A DNA stretch of 41,498 bases from Acidimicrobiales bacterium (GTDB lineage Bacteria > Actinomycetota > Acidimicrobiia > Acidimicrobiales > MedAcidi-G1), in assembly GCA_022452145.1 (NCBI GenBank), contig JAKURY010000018.1:1-41498 (forward strand). Reading direction: 5' to 3'. The notes beneath the pieces were generated by a model, which saw nothing but the letters and a program-made list of their open reading frames with translations, was not told the origin of the DNA and made no database searches. Made by a program: the position numbers and the translations under genes. Of the stretch, positions 1 through 7,674 are shown one piece after another (positions within the stretch are counted from its first letter, which is position 1; each line of letters begins with the position of its first letter).

Positions 1-86
1 GATCTGGGGGCGTCCAGGTCCCTATGACACCTTGATGGCCGCCGGTCGACCTCCGACCCGGCACCGCTGGGAACCCGACTCGGCCG

Positions 87-92
87 TAGCCT
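87..92 (+). promoter_or_regulatory. -10 box of a leaderless promoter for the Ddn-type reductase gene
   Basis: TAGCCT ends 6 nt before the ATG at 99, so transcription would begin at the start codon itself. No -35 hexamer is obvious and there is no Shine-Dalgarno. The same arrangement recurs at many genes in this window. Confidence 0.5.
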
Positions 93-98
93 CTGTCC

Positions 99-530
99 AT
101 GCCGAGCGACGGATTCCTGAAGGCGATGAACGGGGTACACAAGGGCCTGCTGAGATTCAGCGGTGGGAGACTCGGATGGACGGCGGCGGACATGCCGGTG
201 TTGGAGTTGACCACCACCGGTCGCAGGTCGGGTCGGTCGCGGTCGGTCATGCTCACCTCACCACACCGCGACGGCGACCGGATCGTGATCGTCGCCTCCA
301 AGGGCGGAGAGGACACGCATCCGGCCTGGTTCCTGAACCTGCGGGAGAACCCGCAGGTGGTGGTCTCCATGAAGGGCGCACCGGGCGTCCCGATGCTCGC
401 CAGGGTCACCTCCCGGGAGGAACGGGAGCGACTCTGGCCGATCGTTGCCGAAAAGTACGCCAACTACGCCGGCTACCAGGAGAAGACCGATCGGGAGATC
501 CCGCTGGTCCTGCTCGAACCGGCGGGCTGA
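99..530 (+). CDS. F420H2-dependent reductase of the Ddn (deazaflavin-dependent nitroreductase) family
   Basis: The 143-residue protein matches the small split-barrel Ddn family, which in actinobacteria uses reduced coenzyme F420 to reduce quinones, nitroaromatics or enones. The family pattern is visible: TTGRRSG at about residues 39-45, a strand ending in VASKGG at about 65-70, then PAWFLNLRENP at about 75-85 and a C-terminal PLVLLEP. Length is normal for the family. No signal peptide is seen, so it is probably cytoplasmic or membrane-associated. The ATG at 99 is preceded by a -10 box rather than a Shine-Dalgarno. Physiological substrate cannot be deduced. An F420-type luciferase-like enzyme at 6779 supports F420 use by this organism. 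Confidence 0.85.
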   Translation: MPSDGFLKAMNGVHKGLLRFSGGRLGWTAADMPVLELTTTGRRSGRSRSVMLTSPHRDGDRIVIVASKGGEDTHPAWFLNLRENPQVVVSMKGAPGVPMLARVTSREERERLWPIVAEKYANYAGYQEKTDREIPLVLLEPAG

Positions 531-672
531 GCCAGGCGTACCTGAAATCTGGAGCAGGTCAGTCCTCGTCAACCCGGCAGGCCTTGAGGATGGCCGGGGT
601 GTTTCCATTGTCGCACCGGGTGTGACAGGCGGCCGTCGGCTGCCCGGCGCCAGCGGAGCGACGGCAGGTACC

Positions 673-678
673 TAGGAT
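673..678 (+). promoter_or_regulatory. -10 box of a leaderless promoter for the dienelactone-hydrolase-like gene
   Basis: TAGGAT lies 7 nt before the ATG at 686. No Shine-Dalgarno is present, so a leaderless or nearly leaderless mRNA is predicted. Confidence 0.5.
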
Positions 679-685
679 CCGACCG

Positions 686-1666
686 ATGGATGGTGCTGAC
701 AGGTTCCGGGACCGGACGGTCACCCTTGGCGGGGTGACCGGCCAGAACCTCGAGATACCAAGCGCCAACCCCGTCAACTATCACCAGGCTGTCAACGATC
801 CCGGTGGCTGCGAGCCACTGCTGGCCGACGGCAAGCTGTTCCTGCCGCCGGCCGACGGACCCCTGCCGTTGGTGATGGTCGTGCCCGGCAGCCTGGGGGT
901 GGGCGAGAACCACCTGGCACATGCGGAGACCCTGTTGGAGGTCGGCTACGCCGCCTTCGTGCTCGACCCGTTCGGACCCCGGTCGGTCGTGTCGACGGTC
1001 GCCAACCAGACCCACTACTCGTTCGCGGCCAGCGCCTTCGACGTGCTGGCGACACTCCGGGTCCTGGCCGACCACGACGCCATCGACGCCGACCTCATCT
1101 CCGCCCAGGGCCACAGCAGGGGAGGCTCGGCCGTGCTGACCGCCGCCGTCCGCAGCTTCGCCGACCCGATCGTGGGCGACGGCCTGGCCCTGGCCGGGGT
1201 GTACGCCGTATACCCGTGGTGTGGACACCAGTTCGCCCGGCCGGACGTCGGCACGACCCGGGTGAGGGCCATCGTCGGCGACCGGGATGACTGGCTCTCG
1301 GTCCAGCAGGTCCAGGCGCAGGTTCAGGCCATCAGGCTGGTCGGCGGCGACGCCTCGGTGCGGGTCGTGGGAGGGGCGTGGCACAGCTTCGACCGCTCCG
1401 AGGAACTACACGACATGCCGGAGGCGAGCGTCGCCCCCGGGGCTCCCACCACCTACATCGACGGCGACGGCGCCATGATCGACCCCCGAACGGGCAGGCC
1501 GGACGCCTCCATTTGCGACCTGGACATGTTCATGGTTGCCATCGACGCCGGCTTCGGCCGGTGGGGCGCCCACATCGGCAGCATCGGCGACCAGCCCGAG
1601 ATCTTCAGGCAGGACATGCTGGCCTTTCACGCCTCGGTGCTGGATGGCCCTCAGGGGAAGGGGTAG
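686..1666 (+). CDS. Dienelactone-hydrolase-like alpha/beta hydrolase
   Basis: This 326-residue alpha/beta hydrolase carries a nucleophile elbow G-H-S-R-G-G with Ser144, a likely acid Asp201 or Asp202 in GDRDDW, and His233 in WHSFD, giving a complete serine triad. Its layout resembles the dienelactone hydrolase/acetyl-xylan-esterase group, but the elbow serine replaces the cysteine of true dienelactone hydrolases, so an esterase or peptidase-like role is as likely. There is no export signal. The stop codon lies 4 nt before the probable GTG start of the amidase, so the two genes are almost certainly co-transcribed and may act on the same ester/amide substrate. That link is inference. Confidence 0.75.
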   Translation: MDGADRFRDRTVTLGGVTGQNLEIPSANPVNYHQAVNDPGGCEPLLADGKLFLPPADGPLPLVMVVPGSLGVGENHLAHAETLLEVGYAAFVLDPFGPRSVVSTVANQTHYSFAASAFDVLATLRVLADHDAIDADLISAQGHSRGGSAVLTAAVRSFADPIVGDGLALAGVYAVYPWCGHQFARPDVGTTRVRAIVGDRDDWLSVQQVQAQVQAIRLVGGDASVRVVGGAWHSFDRSEELHDMPEASVAPGAPTTYIDGDGAMIDPRTGRPDASICDLDMFMVAIDAGFGRWGAHIGSIGDQPEIFRQDMLAFHASVLDGPQGKG

Positions 1667-1670
1667 GACT

Positions 1671-3044
1671 GTGCCCGTGACCTGGCAGGGCGACGTCGTC
1701 TCGCTGGTCGAGGCCTTCCGGAACGGTGGCCGCTCACCGGTCGACGAGGCCGAGGCGACGCTGGCCGCGATAGAGGCCAGTGACCTGAACGCCTTCTCGT
1801 TCGTCGACGCCGACGGGGTGATGGAGCGGGCCGCCACCGCCGACGTCTCGCTGCCGCTGGGCGGCGTGCCGATCGGGGTGAAGGAACTGCACCAGGTCGC
1901 AGGCTGGCCCGACACCGACGCCTCCCTGCTGTTCGCGGAGCGCTACGCCGACCACGACACCACCATGGTCGCCCGCCTCAGGGCTGCCGGCGCCAACCTC
2001 GTCGGCCTGACCACGGCCAGCGAGTTCGGCGGGCTGAACTGCTCCACCACGAAGCTGAACGGCATAACCCGCAACCCGTGGGACCGTGCCGCCACGCCGG
2101 GCGGGTCCTCGGGAGGCAGCGCTGCAGCGGTCGCCGGCGGGCTGGTGCCCATCGCCACGGGCGGTGACGGCGGCGGGTCGATCCGGATCCCGGCGGGCTT
2201 CTGCGGCCTGGTCGGGATGAAGGGGACCGCCGGGCGGATCCCCCGTGGGCCGCACACCACCATCGGCCCGATGACGGTCGTCTCAGGCTGCCTGGCCCGC
2301 TCGGTTCGCGACGCCGCCCGCTGGTACGACGTGTGCGCCGGGTTCGACCCCCGCGACCCCTACAGCCTCCCCGCCGAGAACGACTGGGAGGCGGGCCTCG
2401 ACTCGACCGACCTACGCGGTCTGCGGGCCGTCATCTCGCCCGACCTGGGCTCGGCGATCATCAGCGACACCGTGCGGGCCCGGGTGCAGGAGTCAGGCGA
2501 GGCGCTGGCAGCCTCCACCGGGCTGGACCTCGTCGACGTCGAGGTGTCCCTGCCGTCGATCACCTGGGAGTGGGCCGTTGCCAACCAGGTCGGCCTGGTC
2601 CGGGAGGTAGGCGACCTGTGGCCGGACTGCGAGGAGCAGATGACGAAGTCCATGGCCTTCGGTGTCCGGATGGGCATCGAGCGGTTCGACATCGAGGTGG
2701 CAGGCCGGGTCGAGGCGGCCCGCACAGAGGCCAACCGGCGCATGGCCGACCTGTTCGACTCCGTCGACGTGGTGATCTGCGCCTCGAACCCCGACGTGGC
2801 CTTCCCGGCCGAGATCGAGTCCAACACCCGGGTGGCGGGGGAGAAGGCACCGGCCGGCAACAACGGGGCGCTCACGATTCCGGCCAACATCTCGGGCAAC
2901 CCGGCTGTGTCGGTGCCAGCCGGCCTGGTGGACGGCCGACCGGTCGGAGTGCAGCTAATCGGCCGCCAGCACGCCGACCGCATGGTTCTGGACCTGGCCG
3001 CGGCATGGGAGCGACTCGCCCCCTGGCCGTTGGTGGCGCCCTGA
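1671..3044 (+). CDS. Amidase (amidase signature family)
   Basis: The amidase-signature triad is complete: Lys71 in GVPIGVKEL, cis-Ser146 in PGGSSGGS and nucleophile Ser170 in GGDGGGSIR. The Lys-to-cis-Ser spacing of 75 and cis-Ser-to-Ser spacing of 24 are those of the family. The protein hydrolyses a carboxamide to acid plus ammonia or amine. GatA is possible in principle but unlikely, since gatC and gatB are absent here and the C-terminal part is generic. The open frame extends upstream to 1536, but that part overlaps the preceding gene. The GTG at 1671 follows a purine-rich AGGGGAAGGGG stretch at the right distance and gives 457 residues. GTG at 1677 is an alternative. Confidence 0.85.
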   Translation: MPVTWQGDVVSLVEAFRNGGRSPVDEAEATLAAIEASDLNAFSFVDADGVMERAATADVSLPLGGVPIGVKELHQVAGWPDTDASLLFAERYADHDTTMVARLRAAGANLVGLTTASEFGGLNCSTTKLNGITRNPWDRAATPGGSSGGSAAAVAGGLVPIATGGDGGGSIRIPAGFCGLVGMKGTAGRIPRGPHTTIGPMTVVSGCLARSVRDAARWYDVCAGFDPRDPYSLPAENDWEAGLDSTDLRGLRAVISPDLGSAIISDTVRARVQESGEALAASTGLDLVDVEVSLPSITWEWAVANQVGLVREVGDLWPDCEEQMTKSMAFGVRMGIERFDIEVAGRVEAARTEANRRMADLFDSVDVVICASNPDVAFPAEIESNTRVAGEKAPAGNNGALTIPANISGNPAVSVPAGLVDGRPVGVQLIGRQHADRMVLDLAAAWERLAPWPLVAP

Positions 3045-3061
3045 CGGGCTCTGCCGGCCGC

Positions 3062-4732
3062 TTACCCGGCCGGGTGACCCCCGCCTACCACCTGCACCCG
3101 TCCGGCGACCGGGTCCACCTCGACGAGGTCGCCGTCGGCGATCAGGCGCATGGCGTCCGGCGCTCCGACGACCGCCGGGATGCCGAGCTCCCGTGACAGC
3201 ACCGCGGCGTGCGACATGGGCCCGCCCTCGGCGGTCACGAGCCCACCCACCAGCGTGAGGACCATGTTGTAGGCCGGTGACGTGGTGCGGGTGACCAGGA
3301 TCTCGCCGGGTACCAGGCGGTCGAAGGCCTCCTCGGCGTTCTCAGCGACACGAGCCACACCGGTTATCGGAGCGCTGCCGATACCCGTCCCGACCAGGCG
3401 GGGGCCATCGACCACCGGTGCCTCCTGGTCGCCCATGCCGAGTTCGGCGATCACGGTCAGGACGAGCGACACGGTCGTGGCCAGCGGCGCCGGCAGCGCA
3501 TCCAGCGGTGGCTGCGCCTCGGGCTCTCCCAGCGTCGCCGGTGGATCCAGGGCCTTCTGGTGTGCCCGGTCCGCAGCACGGGTAGCCAGGTCGCCGGCAG
3601 CGGGTTCCGACGATCCGGCGATGACAGCGGGCAGCTCGTGGCGGTCCAGCTCGAACACGTGAGAGGGATCACCCAGGCGCCCCGACGCGGCAAGGCGGCG
3701 ACCGGCCTCCAGCATCGCCAGGCGCAGCAGGCCGCACGGCCACTCCGCGGTGATCGGACCGTTGTCGTCGCGCAGGTCCATGGCATCGCGCGCATCGGCC
3801 AACAGGCCGTCGAACCGGGTGCGGTCGGCATCCGGGACCTGCCCGCGGAGTGCTGTGGCAGCCCTGTCCGCGACACCGGGATCTGGGCCGGTGGGGCTGG
3901 CGTTCAGGATGCTGGCCAGGATCACATCTGGTGCCTCGCCCAGCGTCGGAGAATCCAGGTCGTAGCCGGCGTAAAGCACCGAACCGCGTAGCCGCAGGTA
4001 GGCGTGCAGCTCGTCGGCCGCTTCAGACGAGGCGGCGGCCACCTCCGCGAGGCTCGTAGGCACCACACCCGATCGGGCGACCGCAGCCCTGATCCGGGCC
4101 AGCGCTTCACGCGGCTCGACGGTCGACGGCGACGCCCCAGCCAGCGCCGTGAGCAACTCCGCGCTCGCCAGGCCCCATTCGGCACCGGCCACGAGCAGCA
4201 GGCCTATGGGCCCTAGGTCGTAGCCGTGGAGGCGGAAGTGCTCCTCGAAGCTGGAGCGGAGGTGGGCCAGGACCCTGTCGACGTGATCGGCCAGGCCCGG
4301 ATCGTCCAGCGCTCCCAGGTCGACGCCCTGGAGGGCCAGGTTCCGGGCCACGAGGTCCGGTCGGATCGAGGCGTGCCACTCCTCGATGACCGCCGGAGCG
4401 GGTGACGCCTCGAGGGTCCGACTGGCGGCCCGGGTGCGACGCCGGAACTCCGGGTGCAGCCGGGAGGCGACCTTCAGGAGCACGGTGGGCGGGGCCTTGG
4501 CCGACGGCCGGTCGGCCCGGATGAGGGGTCGTAGCCGCGTGTACATGAAGCCCTCGACGAACGCCACGGACAGCGTCTCGGCCGGGATGCCCAACAGCGG
4601 CCACTGCTCCCGGTAGGCCGACTCCACCGCCTCGGGAAGCAGCCACCGCATGATCGGCGTCGTGCCACCCGTGAAGTGGGAGCGGTCCAGCTGCCAGTGC
4701 CCGGGCCCGGGCGCCACGAACTCCGCAACCAT
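3062..4732 (-). CDS. PEP-synthase-like protein with phosphohistidine swivelling domain, no ATP-grasp domain
   Basis: Residues from about 465 to the end form the mobile phosphohistidine domain of PEP-utilising enzymes, with the phosphorylatable His in GGPMSHAAVLSRELGIP. The first 450 residues resemble the central and C-terminal part of PEP-synthase-like proteins (GPGHWQLDRSHF at the start). The N-terminal ATP-grasp domain that would phosphorylate the His is missing. The protein therefore depends on a partner kinase domain or has lost catalysis. The ATG at 4732 has a strong AGGAGGAGG Shine-Dalgarno. That start region has been duplicated upstream as a 60-bp tandem repeat. A second protein of the same type is encoded at 9374-11155. 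Confidence 0.75.
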   Translation of the reverse strand: MVAEFVAPGPGHWQLDRSHFTGGTTPIMRWLLPEAVESAYREQWPLLGIPAETLSVAFVEGFMYTRLRPLIRADRPSAKAPPTVLLKVASRLHPEFRRRTRAASRTLEASPAPAVIEEWHASIRPDLVARNLALQGVDLGALDDPGLADHVDRVLAHLRSSFEEHFRLHGYDLGPIGLLLVAGAEWGLASAELLTALAGASPSTVEPREALARIRAAVARSGVVPTSLAEVAAASSEAADELHAYLRLRGSVLYAGYDLDSPTLGEAPDVILASILNASPTGPDPGVADRAATALRGQVPDADRTRFDGLLADARDAMDLRDDNGPITAEWPCGLLRLAMLEAGRRLAASGRLGDPSHVFELDRHELPAVIAGSSEPAAGDLATRAADRAHQKALDPPATLGEPEAQPPLDALPAPLATTVSLVLTVIAELGMGDQEAPVVDGPRLVGTGIGSAPITGVARVAENAEEAFDRLVPGEILVTRTTSPAYNMVLTLVGGLVTAEGGPMSHAAVLSRELGIPAVVGAPDAMRLIADGDLVEVDPVAGRVQVVGGGHPAG

Positions 4733-4850
4733 CGTCTGCCTCCTCCTGCCGACAACCTACGCGGTGAGGCCGGACGCATCCGGCCCTACCATCGTCTGCC
4801 TCCTCCTGCCGACAACCTGCGCGGTGAGGCCGGACGCATCCGGCCCTACC
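4731..4850. repeat. Two-copy 60-bp tandem repeat carrying a ribosome-binding site and start codon
   Basis: Positions 4731-4790 and 4791-4850 are identical except for 4759 (A) versus 4819 (G), and the beginning of a third copy follows. On the minus strand each full copy holds AGGAGGAGG and an ATG. The copy nearest the gene supplies the real start at 4732. The other makes an 11-codon reading frame from ATG 4792 that ends at TAG 4759-4757. The one base that differs between copies creates that TAG; without it the upstream ATGs would be in frame with the gene. Each copy also holds a perfect 7-bp hairpin (4768-4785 and 4828-4845). Confidence 0.9.
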
Positions 4851-4852
4851 AT
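4847..4852 (+). promoter_or_regulatory. Possible -10 box for the LysM lipoprotein gene
   Basis: TACCAT lies 9 nt before the ATG at 4862. The hexamer is also present one repeat unit upstream at 4787-4792. No Shine-Dalgarno precedes the ATG. Confidence 0.35.
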
Positions 4853-4861
4853 CGTTGGCCT

Positions 4862-6016
4862 ATGCGACGTCCCGCGCAGTCGACAACCGTTCGGGTACTG
4901 GTGCCGGCCCTGGCATTCGCCCTACTGGCGACGGCTTGCGGTGGCACCGACGAGGCCGCCGAGCCGACCACTACGACCGTCCTGGAACTCTTCGGCGACA
5001 CGTCGACGACCACCACGATCGGAGGCCTCGTCGTCCCCGGGTGGACGCCCACCGAGCTTCCGGACCTGTGGACAGCGGTGGACGAGTGCGTGGACCTCAC
5101 CGAGGTCGGCGCCGAGCCGCTGCCCGACGAGGGGCCACGGACGGTCACCGTGGAGTCGGGCGACTCCCTCGGGAAAATCGCAAAGCGCTTCGACCGCACG
5201 GTCGACCAGTTCATGCGGGCCAACGGGATCAGCGACCCGAACCTCCTGAGGGTCGGGCAGGTCCTCGTCGTCCCCCGACAGCAGGCCGAAACCGAGGTCG
5301 AGGTCACGGAGGGCCCGACCGTCCTCGTGGAGCCCGTCTACTGCGAAATCGACACCGGCGTTCCGGCATTCGGGCCCAATGGCACGCAGGTCGGCGGGCC
5401 GGGGATCATCGAGGTGTTCGCCGACTGGAAGCGCATCGAGGGCCCCCGCGAGGCCCCCAGGGTCAACGGTCGGCTCCGGGGCCTGATGATCTCGTCGGTG
5501 CGCACCTTCGTAGACGACGTGGTCCCGCTGATCGAACGGCACGGCTACCCGTGCCGGGACGGGACCAACAGCCGGTGCGTATGGCTGCAGCACCGGTGGG
5601 AGGTGCTGCTGGCCACCGACGACCACCTCAGCGTGCGTGACACCGTGCGCCGCCTTCTGCCCGGCGCCGTCGCAGTGGAGTCCGAGGTCCGGTCCGAGAC
5701 GTTCGACCTCGCCACCGGGCTTCCGCTGCTGGTCGAGGACCTCTTCGAACCGGGGACCGACTGGCTTGCGGCACTGTCCACCGCCGCCGTGGAGCGCCTC
5801 GCCGACCAGCCGTGGACCGACGAACGGCGGGTCGTCGGCGCAGGACCCGAGATGGCGAACTTCGAGCGCTTCAACCTCACCCCGGGTGGCCTCGTGCTGG
5901 CCTTCGCCCCGGGGACGATCGGCGGGTCGGGCAGCCACACCGTCTCCATCACCATCCCGTACCGGGTGCTGAACGGCTACTGGCTACCTGGCGGCCCGGT
6001 GTCACGCCTGGACTGA
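4862..6016 (+). CDS. LysM-domain lipoprotein with RsiV/DUF3298-like C-terminal domain
   Basis: Residues 1-25 form a lipoprotein signal peptide with lipobox LLATAC, so Cys26 would be lipidated and the protein held on the outer face of the membrane. A Thr-rich linker (about 36-53) follows. A LysM domain at about 93-138 (TVESGDSLGKIAKRF to VGQVLVVP) should bind peptidoglycan. The C-terminal 90 residues have the shape of the RsiV/DUF3298 domain, ending with a LTPGGLVLAF...IPYRVL pattern; this is family resemblance only. The frame is open upstream to 4676, but the signal peptide fixes the ATG at 4862. It is probably a cell-envelope sensor or binding protein; exact role unknown. Confidence 0.8.
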   Translation: MRRPAQSTTVRVLVPALAFALLATACGGTDEAAEPTTTTVLELFGDTSTTTTIGGLVVPGWTPTELPDLWTAVDECVDLTEVGAEPLPDEGPRTVTVESGDSLGKIAKRFDRTVDQFMRANGISDPNLLRVGQVLVVPRQQAETEVEVTEGPTVLVEPVYCEIDTGVPAFGPNGTQVGGPGIIEVFADWKRIEGPREAPRVNGRLRGLMISSVRTFVDDVVPLIERHGYPCRDGTNSRCVWLQHRWEVLLATDDHLSVRDTVRRLLPGAVAVESEVRSETFDLATGLPLLVEDLFEPGTDWLAALSTAAVERLADQPWTDERRVVGAGPEMANFERFNLTPGGLVLAFAPGTIGGSGSHTVSITIPYRVLNGYWLPGGPVSRLD

Positions 6017-6057
6017 TCCGGGTGGGGCCGGATCCGAACCGCCGGTCCGGGCCCTCC

Positions 6058-6063
6058 TAGGCT
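6058..6063 (+). promoter_or_regulatory. -10 box of a leaderless promoter for the nitroreductase gene
   Basis: TAGGCT ends exactly 6 nt before the ATG at 6070; no Shine-Dalgarno is present. Confidence 0.5.
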
Positions 6064-6069
6064 CGCCGC

Positions 6070-6756
6070 ATGGACCTCCACGAAGCCATGCGCACTACCT
6101 TCGCCTGCCGGGAGTTCACCGACGACCCGGTCTCCGACGAGCAACTGCACCGCATCCTGGATGCGGCCCGCTTCGCCCCCTCGGGTGGCAACCGCCAGGG
6201 CGGTCACGTGGTGGTGGTACGGGACCGCGAGCTGCGTCAGCGGCTCGGCGAACTGTGTGGCCCCACGCTCCGCCTGTACGCCGCCCAGGTCGCGGCCGGC
6301 GAGTCCCCGTACAACTCGGTGGTGCCGTCCACCGTCGACGTGGACCGGGCCCTGGACACCCCGACCGATTGGTTCGCCATGTTCGACAACCTGGGGGACG
6401 TCCCGGTGGTGCTCGTGGTCAGCGTGGACCTGGCCGTCGTGGCCTCCATGGACAAGGACCTCGACCGTGTCGGCCTCGTCACCGGCGCATCGATCTACCC
6501 CCTGGTCTGGAACATCCTGCTGGCGGCCCGTGCCGAAGGCCTGGGCGGAGTGGTGACCACGGCGGTTGTCCCGGCCGAGGACGAGGTCCGGCGCCTTCTG
6601 GACCTTCCCGACACCCACGCCGTGGCCGCCCTCATACCGCTCGGGGTGCCGGTACGGCAGCTGACCCGCCTCAAGCGTCGGCCGGTGGAGGACTTCACGA
6701 CCGTCGACCGCTTCGACGGTCCGCCCCTGGCCCGCGGGGGCGCCGACGAGGGTTGA
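6070..6756 (+). CDS. Nitroreductase family FMN-dependent oxidoreductase
   Basis: The N-terminus shows the FMN-binding pattern of nitroreductases: REFTDDPVSDEQL followed by ILDAARFAPSGGNRQ at about residues 31-45. A C-terminal AEGLGGVVTT segment matches the second flavin-contact region. At 228 residues it has the typical single-domain length. It would be a soluble homodimer that transfers hydride from NAD(P)H via FMN to nitro, quinone or enone substrates; the natural substrate is not deducible. It is followed after 22 bp by an F420-type oxidoreductase gene on the same strand, a plausible two-gene redox unit. Confidence 0.85.
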   Translation: MDLHEAMRTTFACREFTDDPVSDEQLHRILDAARFAPSGGNRQGGHVVVVRDRELRQRLGELCGPTLRLYAAQVAAGESPYNSVVPSTVDVDRALDTPTDWFAMFDNLGDVPVVLVVSVDLAVVASMDKDLDRVGLVTGASIYPLVWNILLAARAEGLGGVVTTAVVPAEDEVRRLLDLPDTHAVAALIPLGVPVRQLTRLKRRPVEDFTTVDRFDGPPLARGGADEG

Positions 6757-6778
6757 CCGACCTCCTCTGGACACGACT

Positions 6779-7615
6779 ATGGACCTCGGCCTGACCCTCC
6801 ACCTGACCGACAGGTCGATTGACATCCGCGGGTTGGCGGTCGAGGCCGAGCAGCGGGGCTTCTCGTCCATCTGGATTCCCGAGCACACCCACATCCCGAC
6901 CAGCCGGGCCACCCCGCCACCCGGGGGTGGCAGCGAGTTGGACGACGAGTACCCGCGTTCTCCGGATCCGTGGGTCTCGCTGGCGGCCGCCGCCGCGGTC
7001 ACCGACCGGATCCGCCTGGGCTCCGGGGTGGCCCTCGTGGCCCAGCACGACCCGATAGTCCTGGCCAAGGTGGTGGCCAGCGTGGACGCCCTCTCGGCCG
7101 GTCGGGTCGCCATGGGGGTCGGCTACGGCTGGAACCGGGAGGAGATGGCCCACCACGGGGTCGAATACGCCACCCGCCGGGACCGCGTACGCGAACACGT
7201 CCTGGCGATGAAGGCCCTGTGGTCCGACGACGAGGCCGAGTTCCACGGCGACTTCGTGGACTTCTCGCCCAGCTGGTCGTGGCCCAAGCCGGTACAGCGC
7301 CCCGGCCCGCCTGTATTCGTGGGTGGGTCCGCCGGCCCACGGCTCCTGGACCACGTGGCGGAGTTTGCCGACGGTTGGCTGCCCATAGGCGGAGCCGGAA
7401 TCCGAGGGGCGCTTGACGAACTCCGGAACGCCTGCGACCGCCACGGCCGCGACGCCGACGACCTGGCGATCATCCCGTTCGGCACGATCCCAGACGAGGG
7501 AAAGCTGGCCTACTACGCCGACCTCGGCATCGACGAGGCGGTCCTGCGGCTCCCGTCGGCCGGCCGCGACGACGTCCTCGCCGTCCTGGACGACTACACG
7601 CGGTTCCTCGCCTGA
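6779..7615 (+). CDS. Luciferase-like F420-dependent oxidoreductase
   Basis: The 278-residue sequence is a luciferase-like monooxygenase-fold enzyme of the short F420-dependent class. Markers are GLAVEAEQRGFSSIWIPEHTH at about residues 21-41, a DRIRLGSGVAL strand, LSAGRVAMGVGYGWNREE, and PVFVGGSAGPRLLDHVAEFADGWLP. The GVGYGWNREE segment is typical of actinobacterial F420 enzymes of this group, so F420 rather than FMN is the likely cofactor (inference from family). The enzyme should be cytoplasmic. Substrate unknown. The ATG at 6779 lacks a good Shine-Dalgarno; co-transcription with the nitroreductase gene 22 bp upstream is likely. Confidence 0.8.
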   Translation: MDLGLTLHLTDRSIDIRGLAVEAEQRGFSSIWIPEHTHIPTSRATPPPGGGSELDDEYPRSPDPWVSLAAAAAVTDRIRLGSGVALVAQHDPIVLAKVVASVDALSAGRVAMGVGYGWNREEMAHHGVEYATRRDRVREHVLAMKALWSDDEAEFHGDFVDFSPSWSWPKPVQRPGPPVFVGGSAGPRLLDHVAEFADGWLPIGGAGIRGALDELRNACDRHGRDADDLAIIPFGTIPDEGKLAYYADLGIDEAVLRLPSAGRDDVLAVLDDYTRFLA

Positions 7616-7674
7616 GGCCTGCGGTCGCTACCGTCGGTCACGCTCGGTCCGGGGCATTCAGGGGGGAGCAAACC

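Noticed and set aside
559-777. Small minus-strand frame in the gap 531-685
   Set aside because: It overlaps the start of the hydrolase gene and has no recognisable motif; the 155-bp gap shows nothing else convincing.
4731-4850. 60-bp repeat as a CRISPR array or mobile element end
   Set aside because: Only two directly adjoining copies without spacers, and no transposase or target duplication.
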